DNA of 64,000 nucleotides from Glebionis coronaria (lineage: Eukaryota; Streptophyta; Magnoliopsida; Asterales; Asteraceae), in assembly GCA_025667525.1 (NCBI GenBank), contig CM046878.1, forward strand, positions 510,268,274 through 510,332,273. Reading direction: 5' to 3'. How positions within the stretch are numbered: position 1 is the stretch's first letter; the number at the start of each line of letters is the position of its first letter. A program made the position numbers and the translations under genes. Positions 1-11,800 of the stretch are shown piece by piece. A model generated the notes under the pieces. That model was not told the origin of the DNA and did no database searches. It was given only the letters and a program-made list of their open reading frames with translations.

Positions 1-317
1 TGCGCAATTGAAACAAGGAAATGGGAAAGAAAAATATAAATGATATAACTAGGTAACATAACAAGTGTATATCATTGCTTTTATGTTGCTTGGTTATAAT
101 ATTATAAGAATTAAAAAATAATAATAAAAAAATTATTTATTTTATGTTTAAAATATCAAAAACAAAAAGCGATGACGACTAAACACTAATCCAAAAACCA
201 ATTTTATATTTTAAGTAGATACATACAAATTATTATTTAAAATAACTAATTGCAAACATAAAATATGTAAACGAGAATCAAAAGTCATACCCGTCCATCG
301 GACGGGTTTTGCAACTA

Positions 318-318
<1 letters not shown>
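1..318 (+). mobile_element. Helitron 3' terminus (5' part outside window)
   Basis: The segment ends in a textbook Helitron 3' end. A 7-bp-stem hairpin (CCCGTCC, loop ATC, GGACGGG, 290-306) is followed by 8 nt and then CTAG at 315-318. The next base is T (319), as expected for insertion between A and T. No coding sequence is visible in 1-289, which is plain AT-rich DNA; a reading frame over the microsatellite is only a Tyr-Ile repeat. The 5' TC end and any Rep/helicase gene would lie left of the window, so autonomy cannot be judged. The same hairpin, spacing and CTAG layout recurs on the other strand at 61803-61831. Confidence 0.75.

Positions 319-397
<79 letters not shown>
319..397. repeat. 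(TA)n microsatellite, 79 bp
   Basis: An uninterrupted TA dinucleotide run starts at the base directly after the Helitron CTAG and ends where homology to the LARD internal region resumes. In the related plus-strand copy the matching place (about 55300-55320) is a short TA-rich stretch, so the run probably expanded from a TA-rich insertion target. Confidence 0.95.
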
Positions 398-400
<3 letters not shown>

Positions 401-839
401 ACCAAAAATAGAAATCGGAATAATTTTGAAACTTTTCGCAAGTAAGTAATTGGCTTGATATTTAAATCAACAATTTTAATGTTACAATAATTCTTTATAA
501 GACCAATGTAGAACAATTTGTAAAATGATACGCAAACAATACCAGTTTAAGATTATATAGTGACATGGTGATATCTTATAAAATAGCGAGTGAGTTACAC
601 GAGAGTAGTAAAGAGTAGTTCATAAGAAAATCGATGAAAGGGTTTCAATGTGATAAGGTTTCGAAAGATTTAGCCAGAATCGTCGTGAGACACCTGTCAA
701 AAATGATGATGCAAGGTGTGAAAATGAGAACTTCAAATCTTGACCCAAATCAGTGGTGCGATAGAAGAAAAGAAAGATAAAATGAAATGACAAATGAGTC
801 ATGTATAAAAGAAAGGATAAAGGAATCCATATGCGTGTA

Positions 840-2700
840 GATAGAGATCCGGCTGAAGAAAGGAAATAGTAATACTTTAAGAATTATCGGCGACCTACAA
901 GTGTGATCACGACCTCAGATATTTGTTTTATAAAAGTATTAAATGTTTGTATCAAAATATTTTGTAAAAATTGAGATACATAAGTAACTTGTACAAGTAA
1001 CCAAGTCTAAGTGAAAACATGACCTATAAAGCTTACAATCTGTAGGAATATACATAAAATGAAAGTTAAGTGTCTTAGACTAAGATTCTCAAACAATTTG
1101 GAACCTGAAAGCGCCAATTTTATGTTAACCGTGACCTAATACGTAAAAAGTCAACAAAAGTCAAAGTATGACCCGAGTATGACTCAATAATGAAAAGTTG
1201 TAAAAATACATGTAAGTTACTGGAATACAACAAAATATGGTCATACAAACTTGTTTCATCAAGCTATATAGCTTAGAACTCATTTTTATAAGTTTTGACT
1301 AAACGTATATAAAATAGTCAACTTTTGACTTTTCCGTCTTGAGGCGAATTACTAATCACTAGACCTCAATTTCACTTCAATTATGATGGTATACATCTAG
1401 GTATCAATATAGATCATCCCAAATCCACTCCATAAAGTTTAGGCTTGCTTAAGGGGCGTTTGGGTAATGAACTAGTCATTTACTCGCTTAATGAAAAAGT
1501 GTAGAAAACTCCTTTTCGCGAGGCTTAAAAATCCTATATAGACTCTTGGAAAAATTCTACCAAAATGCAGAGAAGTTATATACATAATGAAGTTAATATC
1601 TTGTGAATTTTAAGAAATGTTTTGAAGTCTAGATGCCTTTTTAAAAATAAAAACTAAAACGCATTCTGCGCGAAAAAGTCAAACTTTACAGTCTGTATTT
1701 TGCATTTTTGAGGGTCAAATGCCCACTTTAAAGCTTCCGTTTCCGAGATGGTGACTAGAAACATCATTCCGGACAACTTTGTAGTTTTATCCGAAGGCTG
1801 AAAACACTTTTACGACACACTTATCCCTATGACAGCAACGATAAAAGCATATTTTTTTTTAAATTTTCAAATAAGTCAACAATACCCACTTATGCGTCAA
1901 AAACTTAAAGGTAGCTAATGGACACTAAACCTTTGCATCAAAAGTCAGCATAATATGTTTCTCAAATGTTTCAAGTGATAAATCTTGGCGAAAAACACCC
2001 GTTAACCATACCAAGCACGCTAAACCAAACACTAGTTTAGGTCGGTTGTTCCCTATTACACTAGTTTCTAAAATGCGTGCTATTTCTTCGTTATGAAGAG
2101 ATAGACGATGAACCTTATACCGTCGGAAAGGTATTTTCATACCTGACATGCCTAGCTATATGAATTTATCTCAGTTTTTGAAAGGGGAAAAAATCCATCT
2201 TAGCAAAAGGTTAAAATTTTAGAAAATCAGTTATAAATTAACGATCACCATTTTAGTCATAAAATTCAATTGGTGGTGGCTATTAACGCAAACTCAGCGG
2301 CCAAGCTAAGCTTATAATGTCTACTAACTACCCAAGGCAAAACATAAGGGTTAAATAGGTCATAACTTTCTCATTTTAAAGAGTTAGAAAGCAAATTTTA
2401 TACAGAAACGAACCTTGTGACATTACCTTTCAACCAAGACCTTAAAAAAAACCAGTTTGGAAAAGTTTAAATTTTCCGAAATAAACCCCAAACCCGCTGT
2501 CCTAAAATGGTCACATCGAAACACCTCTAAACATCAATTTCAACAACATAACTTAGCTTCCTATGTATCCTAATACCATCCTAATGTCATACCATTAATC
2601 ACAAATCATCCAAGAACATCAAAAAAAGAAAACTCATCAATAAGAATAAAGATTAAAATGAAATTGGATCAAGATAAGAAATCTTACAATCGAGGTGGAA
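840..2700 (-). other. About 1.9-kb segment absent from the plus-strand LARD copy
   Basis: Homology to the plus-strand copy is interrupted here: about 54600 aligns near 2740 and 54800 aligns near 830, so the minus copy has roughly 1.6-1.9 kb extra. In minus orientation the segment begins near a TCGATTGTAAGATTTC stretch followed by AT-rich DNA. This resembles in layout the part of the adjacent LTR around 5600-5940, so it may be an LTR-derived insertion. I could not identify termini or a target duplication. A 74-codon ORF (1925-2149, minus) has no recognisable motif and is treated as chance. Confidence 0.4.
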
Positions 2701-3761
2701 ATTTACAAAGAATATTATTAAGAAAGGAATGGATTATGAACTAGTTGCACTCCTGGAGCGAGGAGGTTTAATAAAGGGAATGATACAAGTTTATAGAAGT
2801 AGAATTGTATTCCAAACAATCGCCACGTATTAGAGGATATGAATTATAAGATGAAGATGGTGTTTCCAAGGTACAAACGAACGTTGTAATTCAAACTTGA
2901 AACGTAGAATGACCAATGAAATAATATTTAATCGTTATATGTGTGTCGTGTAAGACGGTAGCGTAAAGGTCAATCAAGGTTACAAAAACCCACGATATAT
3001 TCAACACGGATTTAAGGAATGCTTCGAGATGTGTGACTTACACGATGTCCTTTAGTCTTTTCCTGGGACACACTGGGCCAAAGGTCTATAGACTAGACAT
3101 CCAATCAAGAATGGTCGGAAAACAAACTGGATATCTAAATATATATCTTAAAGAGGTTTAACGATGAAAGTAACACGTACACTAGTAAAATGAAAATCGG
3201 AAGTTTCATCGAAAGCAACACTTACTTAATCCCAAACAATGGTATCACGAAAATACACACAACATGTAACAGTGAGTTGAGAAAACTGGCGGTTCAAAAT
3301 GAACGAGTATATGAGGTCAATCGTATCACGCATAAACAAAATATATGTAGTACTCAGAAAAGTGAGTATGAAAAGTCGGCAGCATATGCACCCTGAATAC
3401 GAGTATGTAATGTCATAACAATATAAAATTATTGCAAGGATCAATTCACAAAATAAGAATTCAGGTAATGCGGTAAGGGCATATGTAATCACAGTAATAT
3501 CCAATACTAATTCATGAAACACAAAGGATTTGGAAAGAAATATTAATTATCGTCATTAGGGTAATGTAATATTTTAAGATGTAATCAAGAAATGAAATAC
3601 TACAAAGATAATTTAAAAGTAAATAATAAGGATTAGAGAATTACCCGCGTAGATATCAAACAACAATGGTAGATTCTGTGTTTGACACTTAGAAACATGA
3701 AATATTTGAACTTTCGGTTATAGACTAAGTTTTGAAAACGACTCAGTTCCCTATAACTAAC

Positions 3762-3773
3762 GCTCTGATACCA
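3762..3773 (-). other. Primer-binding site, tRNA-iMet type
   Basis: The minus strand reads TGGTATCAGAGC, complementary to the 3' end of plant initiator tRNA-Met. It lies 3 nt inside the LTR end at 3777, the same spacing as in the plus-strand LARD copies and the Tekay-like element. Confidence 0.9.
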
Positions 3774-3776
3774 ATC

Positions 3777-6700
3777 TGTGAGACCCCCAAAATCTGACAA
3801 GGAACACGTAGGCAACATGGGGGTACCACGTCATGGTACAAGAAATAATAAAATACTGTTGACATAAGTTGACGTAATAAAAACTTATAAATTACATCAT
3901 AAAATCAAAGTTTTTAAACAAAGGGTCCCATAATTTTATAAGCGGAAAAATCTGTTATTTCATCATGATTTATAACATATAGTTACCAAAAGACAGAATT
4001 AACTTCTGACAGTTTTTACCAAAACCAAACTGTAAAAAAAGTATCACAGAAATCTCCAAGCTGCGATAATATCCTGCGGGCTCCCATCCAAGCAAAGCTA
4101 AGAAATAATACCTGAGATTAAACATGTAAAATCGTCAACATAAAGTTGAGTGAAATTCATAGGTTTAATAAGTAGTGATGTGGAATACAAACATAAATTT
4201 AATAAGAATAGCAACATGATATGATTTAGTACCTTCGTGCAAAATCATTAATAATTAATTACTGCAATAGCTCATGACACCGAAGCTTTAACATAACAGT
4301 TTTACCCTAGTAAGTATCTAGTCAAAATACTTAGGTAGTCAAATGTAAGTGCGTCAAGGTAATCGGGACGGGGATTGTCAATCCCGATGGATCTATCCAC
4401 AACATTCGCGCTTGCAAAATGTGAATTAACGGTTCATGATGTAGGGGCTTTTTGACTAAGGTACTAATGCAATAAGTAAATGTGAAATCTTTGGAAGCAT
4501 ACAGTTCTCGGATAGCAAACTAAAAGTTTTAAATGATTGTATTCCACGCATGTTATTCTCACCCCGCAATTTGTAACAAAGTATATAAGAAAAGGGGCTA
4601 TAAACTCACCTTAAGCCGCAAGATCAAAAGATGCGATAGAAATCGACGGGAGAACCGAAAGTTTCTTAGGAACCACCTAGAAACGAATTATGTGTCTTAG
4701 GCATATGTGTAAAATGGAATAAATGCACATGATTATACTTGATTCATACAGATTAGGCATTGTACATAGGATTTTCAAGAGTCAAAAGTCAAACTTTCCA
4801 AAAATAATAAGTTCCCGACACTTTTAAAGACGTTTCTTCAATAGTTTTACTAATTTGGCCGAAACTTTATTCAACTTGCAAAAATCATAATTCTCAAACC
4901 GTAAATCGTTAAAAATACTTATTTACATCCCTAGAATCTTAAAAGAGACTACTTTTCTGTAACAACTACCATAAAACCATAAATCTCAGTTAAATTGGAC
5001 TTATAATTTTAATACTACAAGTCAGTCCTAAAGAAAACATGTGACTGATTTTTAAGGCTTACGGAAACAGGCGTAATTTAAAATCTACAAGTGATATCAA
5101 AGAAAACTCAGTAGGAGGTGATAGCCCACTGAGTTCTCTACATAGATCAAGAGCTCTTTTTAAAAGATTGTAGAAAAATCTTGAGTTATTACCCGTTTAT
5201 CAGCAGTGTGCAAAATCAGACCCGTTTTACCACAAAAATCATAATTAAATAACCGTAACACATCTCACAATGAGCTTTCTTGATACATCAAGCTAAGAAC
5301 TGTATCTATGTCCGTATATTTTTAACTAACTGTATAAACCCCTTTAACATTTTCAAAATCAACCAAACATCACAAACCTTCAAAATGTATACCAAAATAT
5401 AATCAGTCCACTAATGTTGATGTATCTCACAATCTATAAACCCTACAGTATTCAATCCAATTGGAGAAGTTAGATATAAGAGTCCTCTACAAGTTTCATT
5501 TTTGTCATTTTAGAGAGTTTAGTACAATTATTTCGAGTTATTGGCCATATACAGCAGGTATGCAGATTCTGCGCACCTCGACCATTTAAATCATAACTAA
5601 ATCATCGGACCTCGTCTTGGATTGAACGAGCCGGCAAAACGAACCTAAGACCTGGAGCTATCTCATCCTATTTTTCTTTTAAATGGGAATCTCACGAAAT
5701 ATTTTTAAAACAGCCAAACAACACAGGCCTATCAAAATCAGCAATCCAATCTATCCAAACACTAGTTTTAACCCCTTTCAAATTCACCCAATCTCATACA
5801 ATGTCATAATCAATGAAATCAAAGAATAAACATGAATATATAAGTATCAAAATGAAATTAATTAAAACCCATGAATGATTAAATAAAAATAATAGATATA
5901 AAAAAAATTTGAAGATGCTTACAATAGATGATGATGGATGATTATGAATTTAAGAACAATAACAATTGATCAAGAGATTACAACCCATACATCCAATTAG
6001 CTTTTCACCAAGTTATTAACCTATCAATAATCATTTTAGTTTATCCTCAGTAATCATCAATCAACTCTTTGAAATCCTTGTTTTTTTTTGTGGAAAATTT
6101 ACGGTAAGAAAAAAAAGAGAACAAAGAATGTATTGTTTATGAAATGAGGGTGGATAAACATGACATCTAATTTTAGATGTGTAGTAGTGAGACACGTTAA
6201 AAATATTGTTAACAATAGTCATCTAGTAAGATGACTCACAAGACCAATGTTTTTTTTCTTAGTTATATGTCACGCCAAAATTGGCACAAGATAGGTTGGT
6301 AAACTGTTATAATTTGTTGAATTTTGATAAACTGGGTATTATCATAGCTCGATATTTTAAAAATTACACGATTTAGAAGATATGCGTAAAACACGAAAAA
6401 TACACGCTCGATATAAAATAAAAACATCGGCATTCAGAGAGCATTCATATTTTGGTAAATAAATGAGGGCTTATAATTTAATAAGCGTTAACGTGTCGCA
6501 TAAAAGAATGACGCCCAAAGGCTTATCAAAATTTTACGTAAAAGGCTCGTTAAATGAAAAATTAAAACGACGACATTAGAAAATAATTATATGTCATAAT
6601 GAGGATGTTTATGGAAACAACAAAATTTTGACTTCATATAGTCGAAATAGCCATCGGTTCTCGTTCCATCGAATCGGGTAAACTTTTTATAAAACACTTG

Positions 6701-6942
6701 TGAGTGCTTTTAAATCAATACTTTTGATTTTAATAAATATGGAAAAATAAAATTAAATTTTAATAATTCCAAATAAATTATTTTAAATTGTTAGAAAAAT
6801 AATTAAAATACAATTTAATTTAAAATTCTTGAATTCTCAGAATTTACGCATGCAAAAGTAAAAGAAATAGGTTAATCATTATAAAATTGAAAGGTATGAA
6901 TAAAAGAATAATTTAATTACCGAAAAAATACGAGTTCTCACA
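3777..6942 (-). mobile_element. 5' LTR of minus-strand LARD-like element (3166 bp)
   Basis: On the minus strand the LTR runs from TGTGAGAACTCG (6942) to CTCACA (3777), directly before the primer site. Its first about 50 bp match the start of the LTRs at 50075 and 57200 (shared ATTCTTTTATTC and GTATTTT blocks). The 3' third carries the motif series shared with the other LTRs here: AAGGTGAGTTTATAGCCC (about 4596-4615), ATGAACCGTTAATT with GCGCGAATG near 4370-4440, and AATCTCAGGTATTATT near 4107-4122. It is diverged from the plus-strand LTRs, so it is an older or subfamily copy. The partner 3' LTR lies outside the window. Confidence 0.85.
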
Positions 6943-6947
6943 AAAAG

Positions 6948-6973
6948 CCCCCCCCCCCCCCCCCCCCCCCCCC
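6948..6973. repeat. 26-nt poly-C run
   Basis: A perfect run of 26 C lies 5 nt beyond the LTR edge and 27 nt before the CACTA terminus. The 58 bp from 6943 to 7000 is the only sequence between the two elements; besides the run it shows nothing recognisable. Confidence 0.95.
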
Positions 6974-7019
6974 GCGGCATTTTTCGATTGTTGATGGCCA
7001 CACTGTAAGAAAAAGGGCA

Positions 7020-7570
7020 TATAGTGACACATTTTTTAATGACACACAAAAAAAAAGTGTAAGTGAAAATATATATTACTTACACTTTTGAAAAAAATGT
7101 AAGTAATAACTGAGGTTTGCTCACACTTTTTATAAAGTGCGAGTAAAAGTCTAACTTTCACCTACACTTTTTTAAAAAGTATGAGTAAAAGTATATCTTT
7201 CACCTACACTTATTAAAAAGTGTGAGCGGAAGTCAAACTTTCACCCATACTTTTTAAAAAGTGTGAGCAAAAGTCAAATTCACCCATACTTTTTAAAAAG
7301 TGTGAGCGAAAGTCAAACTTTCAACTACACTTTTTAGAAAGTGTAAGTAAAAGTTTAACTTTCACCTACACTTTTTAGAAAGTGTAAGTAAAAGTCTAAC
7401 TTTCACCCATATTTTTCAAAAAATGTGAGTAAAAGTCTAACTTTCACCTGCATTTTTTAAAAAGTGTGAGAAAAAGTATAACTTTCATCTACACTATTTA
7501 AAATAGTGTGAGTAAAAATGTAAGTAATAGTATTACTTTATCCGTACATTTTAAAAGAGCTAGTGAAAGT
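7020..7570. repeat. Subterminal repeat array of the CACTA element
   Basis: About ten degenerate copies of a unit near 55-60 bp alternate a CTTTCACCTACACTTTTT half with an AAAAAGTGTGAGTAAAAGT half, so each unit is itself a short inverted repeat. Arrays like this are the transposase-binding regions of CACTA elements. A much shorter right-hand set (ACACTTTTT, TGACAC) lies at about 12040-12220. Confidence 0.85.
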
Positions 7571-7575
7571 TTAAG

Positions 7576-8190
7576 TTGTATTTAAGGGTAATCACAGTTC
7601 GAAAACCGATTGGTAAAAAACAAGACAATACAGGATCAAATGAAAACCATTTGGACCAGAACATAAGATCGAGGAATAGACCGAAATCTTTGACATATGT
7701 CCGGGTTGATGTCGGTCTGGTCCGATTCAATCAAACATATCATAATGACCAGTTTTGCTTAATACCGAAAAAATTAATGTTTTTAAACCCGGATCGATCC
7801 AACCGGGCCAATTAGTTGACCCGGTTCCAGCCACATTTTAGAAACCTGGCTTAGACCCGCCAGGTTTTAATGATTTTTATATATAAATATTGTTAATTAT
7901 TAAAAGTATAATTTTTTTTAAGATCGGGTTGACCCGGACACGATCACTTGACCGGATCGATTTAAAACCCGAGTTTCAAAACATTAGAAAAAACTGAAAG
8001 TCCGAATACGAGAAGAAGAAAAAGGACTCGAACTGGACAAGTTATGTTCGGGCCAATATGGCTCGATCCAATCGGGTCATGTTCAGTCCATTTTTGTTCT
8101 GATAATCCAACTTTTTTACTAAAATTGAAGATATAAAAAATAGAATAGTAGAGTATTATTCTCACCCTTTTTAATCCCACAGATATGTTA
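7576..8190. other. CCGG/GACC-rich block inside the CACTA element
   Basis: This stretch has many diverged copies of CCGGTT, GACCCGG and CCGATT words on both strands, like the interiors of the small hAT-type elements at 10947-11103, 48763-49148 and 62912-63603. I could not find convincing terminal repeats or a target duplication, so it is described as a repeat-like block. The 79- and 72-codon ORFs across it come from this composition and show no motif. Confidence 0.35.
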
Positions 8191-8369
8191 ATCTAAAATT
8201 AATCATCTTCATTCGTTTCATCCCCAAATTCGTTCGATCTTCATTTTCCATTAATCATCTTCTTTAAAGATTCATAGATTAACAATTGATTATCTCTTTC
8301 AAATCATTTCATAAAACTTCCAATTGATCATCTTCTTCAAAGATTCACATTAATCACAATCTGGAATTA

Positions 8370-8600
8370 GGTAATTGGTAGTTAGGGTTTCGATCGGAAT
8401 AGTTAATTGGTTGTTAGGGTTTCGATTCGGAATGAGGTAATCGGTAGTTAGGGTTTTGAATAGGATTGAGTTAATCAGTGGTTCGGTTACAAATCGGATG
8501 AGTTAATTGGCATCGGATGAGTTAATCGGTGGTTCGATTTCGAATACCAGTTGGTTAATCGGTAGTGCGTTTCGAATAGGATTTAGTTAATCCATACATC
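8370..8600 (+). repeat. Degenerate tandem repeat, unit about 35-40 bp
   Basis: At least six variants of a GAGTTAATYGGTRGTT core followed by a GGGTTTCGAAT-like stretch occur head to tail. The preceding 8200-8350 is rich in TTCATCTTC and AATCATC words, like a plant 5' leader. No reading frame crosses the array. Confidence 0.6.
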
Positions 8601-10946
8601 GATCAAAATCAACACGAATAGCCACACAGTAGTAAGTAAGTATTCAGTACGGATAATTTACTGTTTTTGTATGGTTTTGTGGCCTTTGGCAGCCTAAATT
8701 TTCGGCGTTTAGCTTCTAATAATCGTTTGTATCTTTGGTATAGATTATTTATACACGTAGTCGCGTAGAACTATAAATCTGTTATGTTATTTATTTAAAG
8801 CTATTCATGGCATCCATCTACCCATAGTCAAGTTTAGTTTATGTTTGTAAAGGAATGATTGTGAAGGTGGTTTAGTGGTTTGTATCTCTGGTAGTTTTAC
8901 GGATTAACGAAATGTGTAGATTAACTATATCTGGTTTGGTACATTAAATATTATCTTACTGTTGTCATGCAATTTAATAAAGGAAATGAGTAACTTTGGA
9001 CCAATTGTTCTTGTATATATACGTGTCTGCAGTTGTTTACTTTTTTGCCTGAAGTGTTTTTTTTTGCTTTATTTGTTTGTTTATTCCAATATTTGAAACA
9101 TTTATATGTTTTTAAAGCTAGCCAAGTTTATAACTTTCGGGCTAAGACCAATTGCTGAAACTAGTTGAGCCGAAGTCGTCATAGCCATACATTTGCTTCT
9201 TTATTAGATCAGCATATGTCCAGATCAAAGTAAAAAACACATGAATCAATGATACAATTAAGGATATATTATTCACAGTCTGTTGTTAATTGACGTTAAT
9301 TAGCGATCAATAATTAGTTTAGGTTATATATAGAACAAACAATATCTTACTATTATTACAATAGCATTCCGGACAAGAATATGAGCAGCGTTAGAACACC
9401 TGTTGCCCTTCTATATCATGGCAGCCACAGCGGCATCATATTTTTGTGTCATACAAGTCTCGATGATGCTGGTCGCTTAACTCCTTTTCTTGCCCACATC
9501 TTTCATCCGGCCTGATTTAGTGCGCCTGTTTCCACGAACTACAAGATAGTAGTACAATCTGATCTAAAATCACATATCCATGTTTTCCTCTGTGGCAGTC
9601 ATAGTATTCATTGAGACTCATCGCATATATTTGTTGTGCTACAACTTAGCCAGCATGATATTTAATCTCTTGAAGTATCTTATCTTTTCTTTATGTAGAC
9701 ATGTAGTGTTGATGTGTAGCCTTTCCTTGAATTAATGCTATGTGCTGATGCTAAACAAATGCTCTTTTAAATGATGGCAAATTGTTCTTATAACTTTCAT
9801 TTCACGAACCGGGTCTGAATGGTCATTTTAAAAAACTGAGTCAAACGGGTCTTGTCTGGTGAGGTCATCTTACCTCTTTCTTAAAAAGCACAGGTCAGTT
9901 TACTAGCGTAGCATTATAGAAGAAATGATAGGATAATATAATACTGTGATTAATCTTATGTGGTTTTTTATTATAATAACGCAATAATTGTTGATTTCAA
10001 ATTTGCAGAACTTTTAGTTTTTAATTATCTTGATCAGAAGTCAAGTACATGAATTTGTATGTACTAACGTAAGGAAGACGTTATCTTAGGTGGGAAATAA
10101 GAGTGGTTTAATCTATGTAGGCTGCTGCACTTACATTAGCTGTACACGTGCATATAAGTCTTAAGCAGTTAAGCTGAACTTATCACAAACTAGAAAGCCC
10201 AAAAGTGGTTGCCGAAATGGACCATAACACTAGAATTATATTTGATTATGTGATTCTTAAAAGTTACGAGGCATACCTTAAACACCCCCATCTCATACTC
10301 ACCGTCACCTCGAGTTTGTCCTTCGGAGTATTCACTTTGGATAGTAGTATTATAGCAAGGTTATAAGTCGTGAGGATGGATAAAATTCACTACCAAATTT
10401 TGCAACTGATAAGGTATGAGATAATGCTGAGTAGTTAGTGTGTCTAACAACAGTGCTCGTTTTATGACTTATCTGCAGCAACATGGGTGTTGTCAAATTT
10501 ATTTTTAAATTGGAACATCTTTTAAAAATTGCACATGTTGAGACCAATACATTTTATGATTTATATCTTGATGCTGATATATACATGATAGATATTTATA
10601 AATGAAAGTTATCTTTCCAGTGAATTGACACAGTGCATATGGATAAAGAACTGCAATCATTTGTTTGAAAAATGAGCCCACCCCCAAGAAGTATATCCTC
10701 GCGGTCCAGGTACTCCAGTAAAGTCATTCTTACAGATAAACAAATGGTCATTGATCCTACATGCTTATTTCTTATCTTTGTGTTTTGCAAACGTATATTA
10801 TTGTTATATATGTTGGACCATTGAAATGTTACTTTACTTGGTATAACAACTAGCATGTGCACATATGCCGTGTCACAACTTTTACTCTTCTAAATAAATT
10901 ATCACTGTGCAAGTACTCCCAAAAAAACTTGATGTGTCGGGCAAAC
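8601..10946. other. CACTA interior without recognisable genes
   Basis: About 2.3 kb of AT-rich sequence with frequent stops in all frames. The short minus-strand ORFs between 10350 and 10862 have no motif and no supporting context. I see no transposase remnant. Confidence 0.6.
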
Positions 10947-11103
10947 CAGGGCTGAGCATCGGTCCGGGACTGGACCGAGGACCGAAATGGTCCGAAACCC
11001 CGGACCGAGAGCGGACCGAAATGGTCCGGTCCGGGTTGGTCCGGTTCGGTCCGGTCCTATTGTTCGGTCCGGGTCGGTTTTGGGTCTGCCGTGCTCAGCC
11101 CTA
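10947..11103. mobile_element. Short hAT-type MITE inside the CACTA element (157 bp)
   Basis: The ends are inverted repeats (CAGGGCTGAGCA on the left; the right end reverse-complements to TAGGGCTGAGCA). A duplicated GGCAAAC flanks the element (10940-10946 and 11104-11110), extending to 8 bp with one mismatch, as expected for hAT insertions. The interior is built of GGTCCGG/CCGGACC words. Reading frames of 65-71 codons on both strands come from this composition and are not genes. Confidence 0.8.
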
Positions 11104-11264
11104 GGCAAACTGGGCATGTTGGTAATGGGTCAAAATGGGTTATGTCGGTTGGCCTGAACACTTTTTACCATCCTGGCGTATTTTAATACTTCAGGTAGTG
11201 TCTTTTTGTAGATATTTTGTATGTGCAAGCCCTAATTGGACTTACAAGCATTAAACTGTTTTTG

Positions 11265-11800
11265 TGTATGCAGTTCCTCCCAGAAAAGAATCAAATATAA
11301 AGTGCTGTCAACAAACCAGGTGTTCATGATAATACTGTCAATCAATTATAGGTACTTGTTAATTCTGGCAGTTTTTATACGTTCAGTTACTTTAACAAGC
11401 CGTAAATAATATTTGCAAGTCCTTTAATTGTTAGGTATGTATAACTTTCACAGAAAACAGATCAGGCGCAAGCCCTCTGCATACTTCAGGTAAATTCTTA
11501 GTTTAAGAGCTTTATATGTGCTTCAAGATGCTTAAACACAGTTATGTACCTAGTTTTTATAGGTGCAAAGCCTTTGAGAAGTTTTTGTGCATGTAATTTT
11601 TTACAAGAAATAGTTAAGCGATATGACGAAAGCGAAGACCGAGCACGACTATCTTTTTTTCTTCTATTTTTTTAGCTCTGTATCATTGTACTTCCGTTTC
11701 ATACTCACATGATGATAAAAATCTTACTCACATGGTTTTTGAACATGCAATGTTTACAGGAACCAATCAAGCGACATGACGATTATGAAGCTCGAGCATG
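11265..11800 (+). other. Exon-like patches in the CACTA interior
   Basis: Several short tracts sit between plausible splice signals: TGCAG before TTCCTCCCAGAAAAG and ACCAG before GTGTTC (about 11273-11320), and TTCAG before GTAAAT (about 11490). Two tracts near 11600 and 11760 share an AAGCGAYATGACGA word. They could be small captured gene pieces, which CACTA elements often carry. None is long enough to identify and frame continuity cannot be shown. Confidence 0.25.

Larger units (their letters stand above)
398..3776 (-). mobile_element. Internal region of minus-strand LARD-like LTR retrotransposon (partial)
   Basis: Read on the minus strand, this follows the LTR at 3777-6942 and begins with the tRNA-iMet primer site. 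It is recognisably homologous to 53564-55300 of the plus-strand copy. Shared landmarks include the segment just after the primer site (3633-3760 against 53580-53700), the CCTCGCTCCAGGAGTGC motif (about 2750 against 54573) and the ATGGATTCCTTTATCC motif (about 820-835 against 54800). No gag, protease, reverse transcriptase or integrase motif can be read in any frame, and the short ORFs differ between copies. The region is cut off on the left by the (TA)n tract and Helitron end. Confidence 0.8.

Noticed and set aside
211..516. 101-codon minus-strand ORF with a Tyr-Ile repeat
   Set aside because: It is the translation of the (TA)n tract plus chance flanks; the 61592-61876 ORF is the same artefact.
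1925..2149. 74-codon minus-strand ORF
   Set aside because: No motif, no homologous frame in other LARD copies, and it lies in a segment of unknown origin.
7001..7570. CRISPR-like array
   Set aside because: Units are degenerate, internally inverted and lie next to CACTA ends in a plant genome; they are subterminal repeats.
10902..11117. Overlapping Gly/Pro/Arg-rich ORFs on both strands
   Set aside because: They come from the GGTCCGG-type words of the small hAT-type MITE and have no start context or homologous frame elsewhere.
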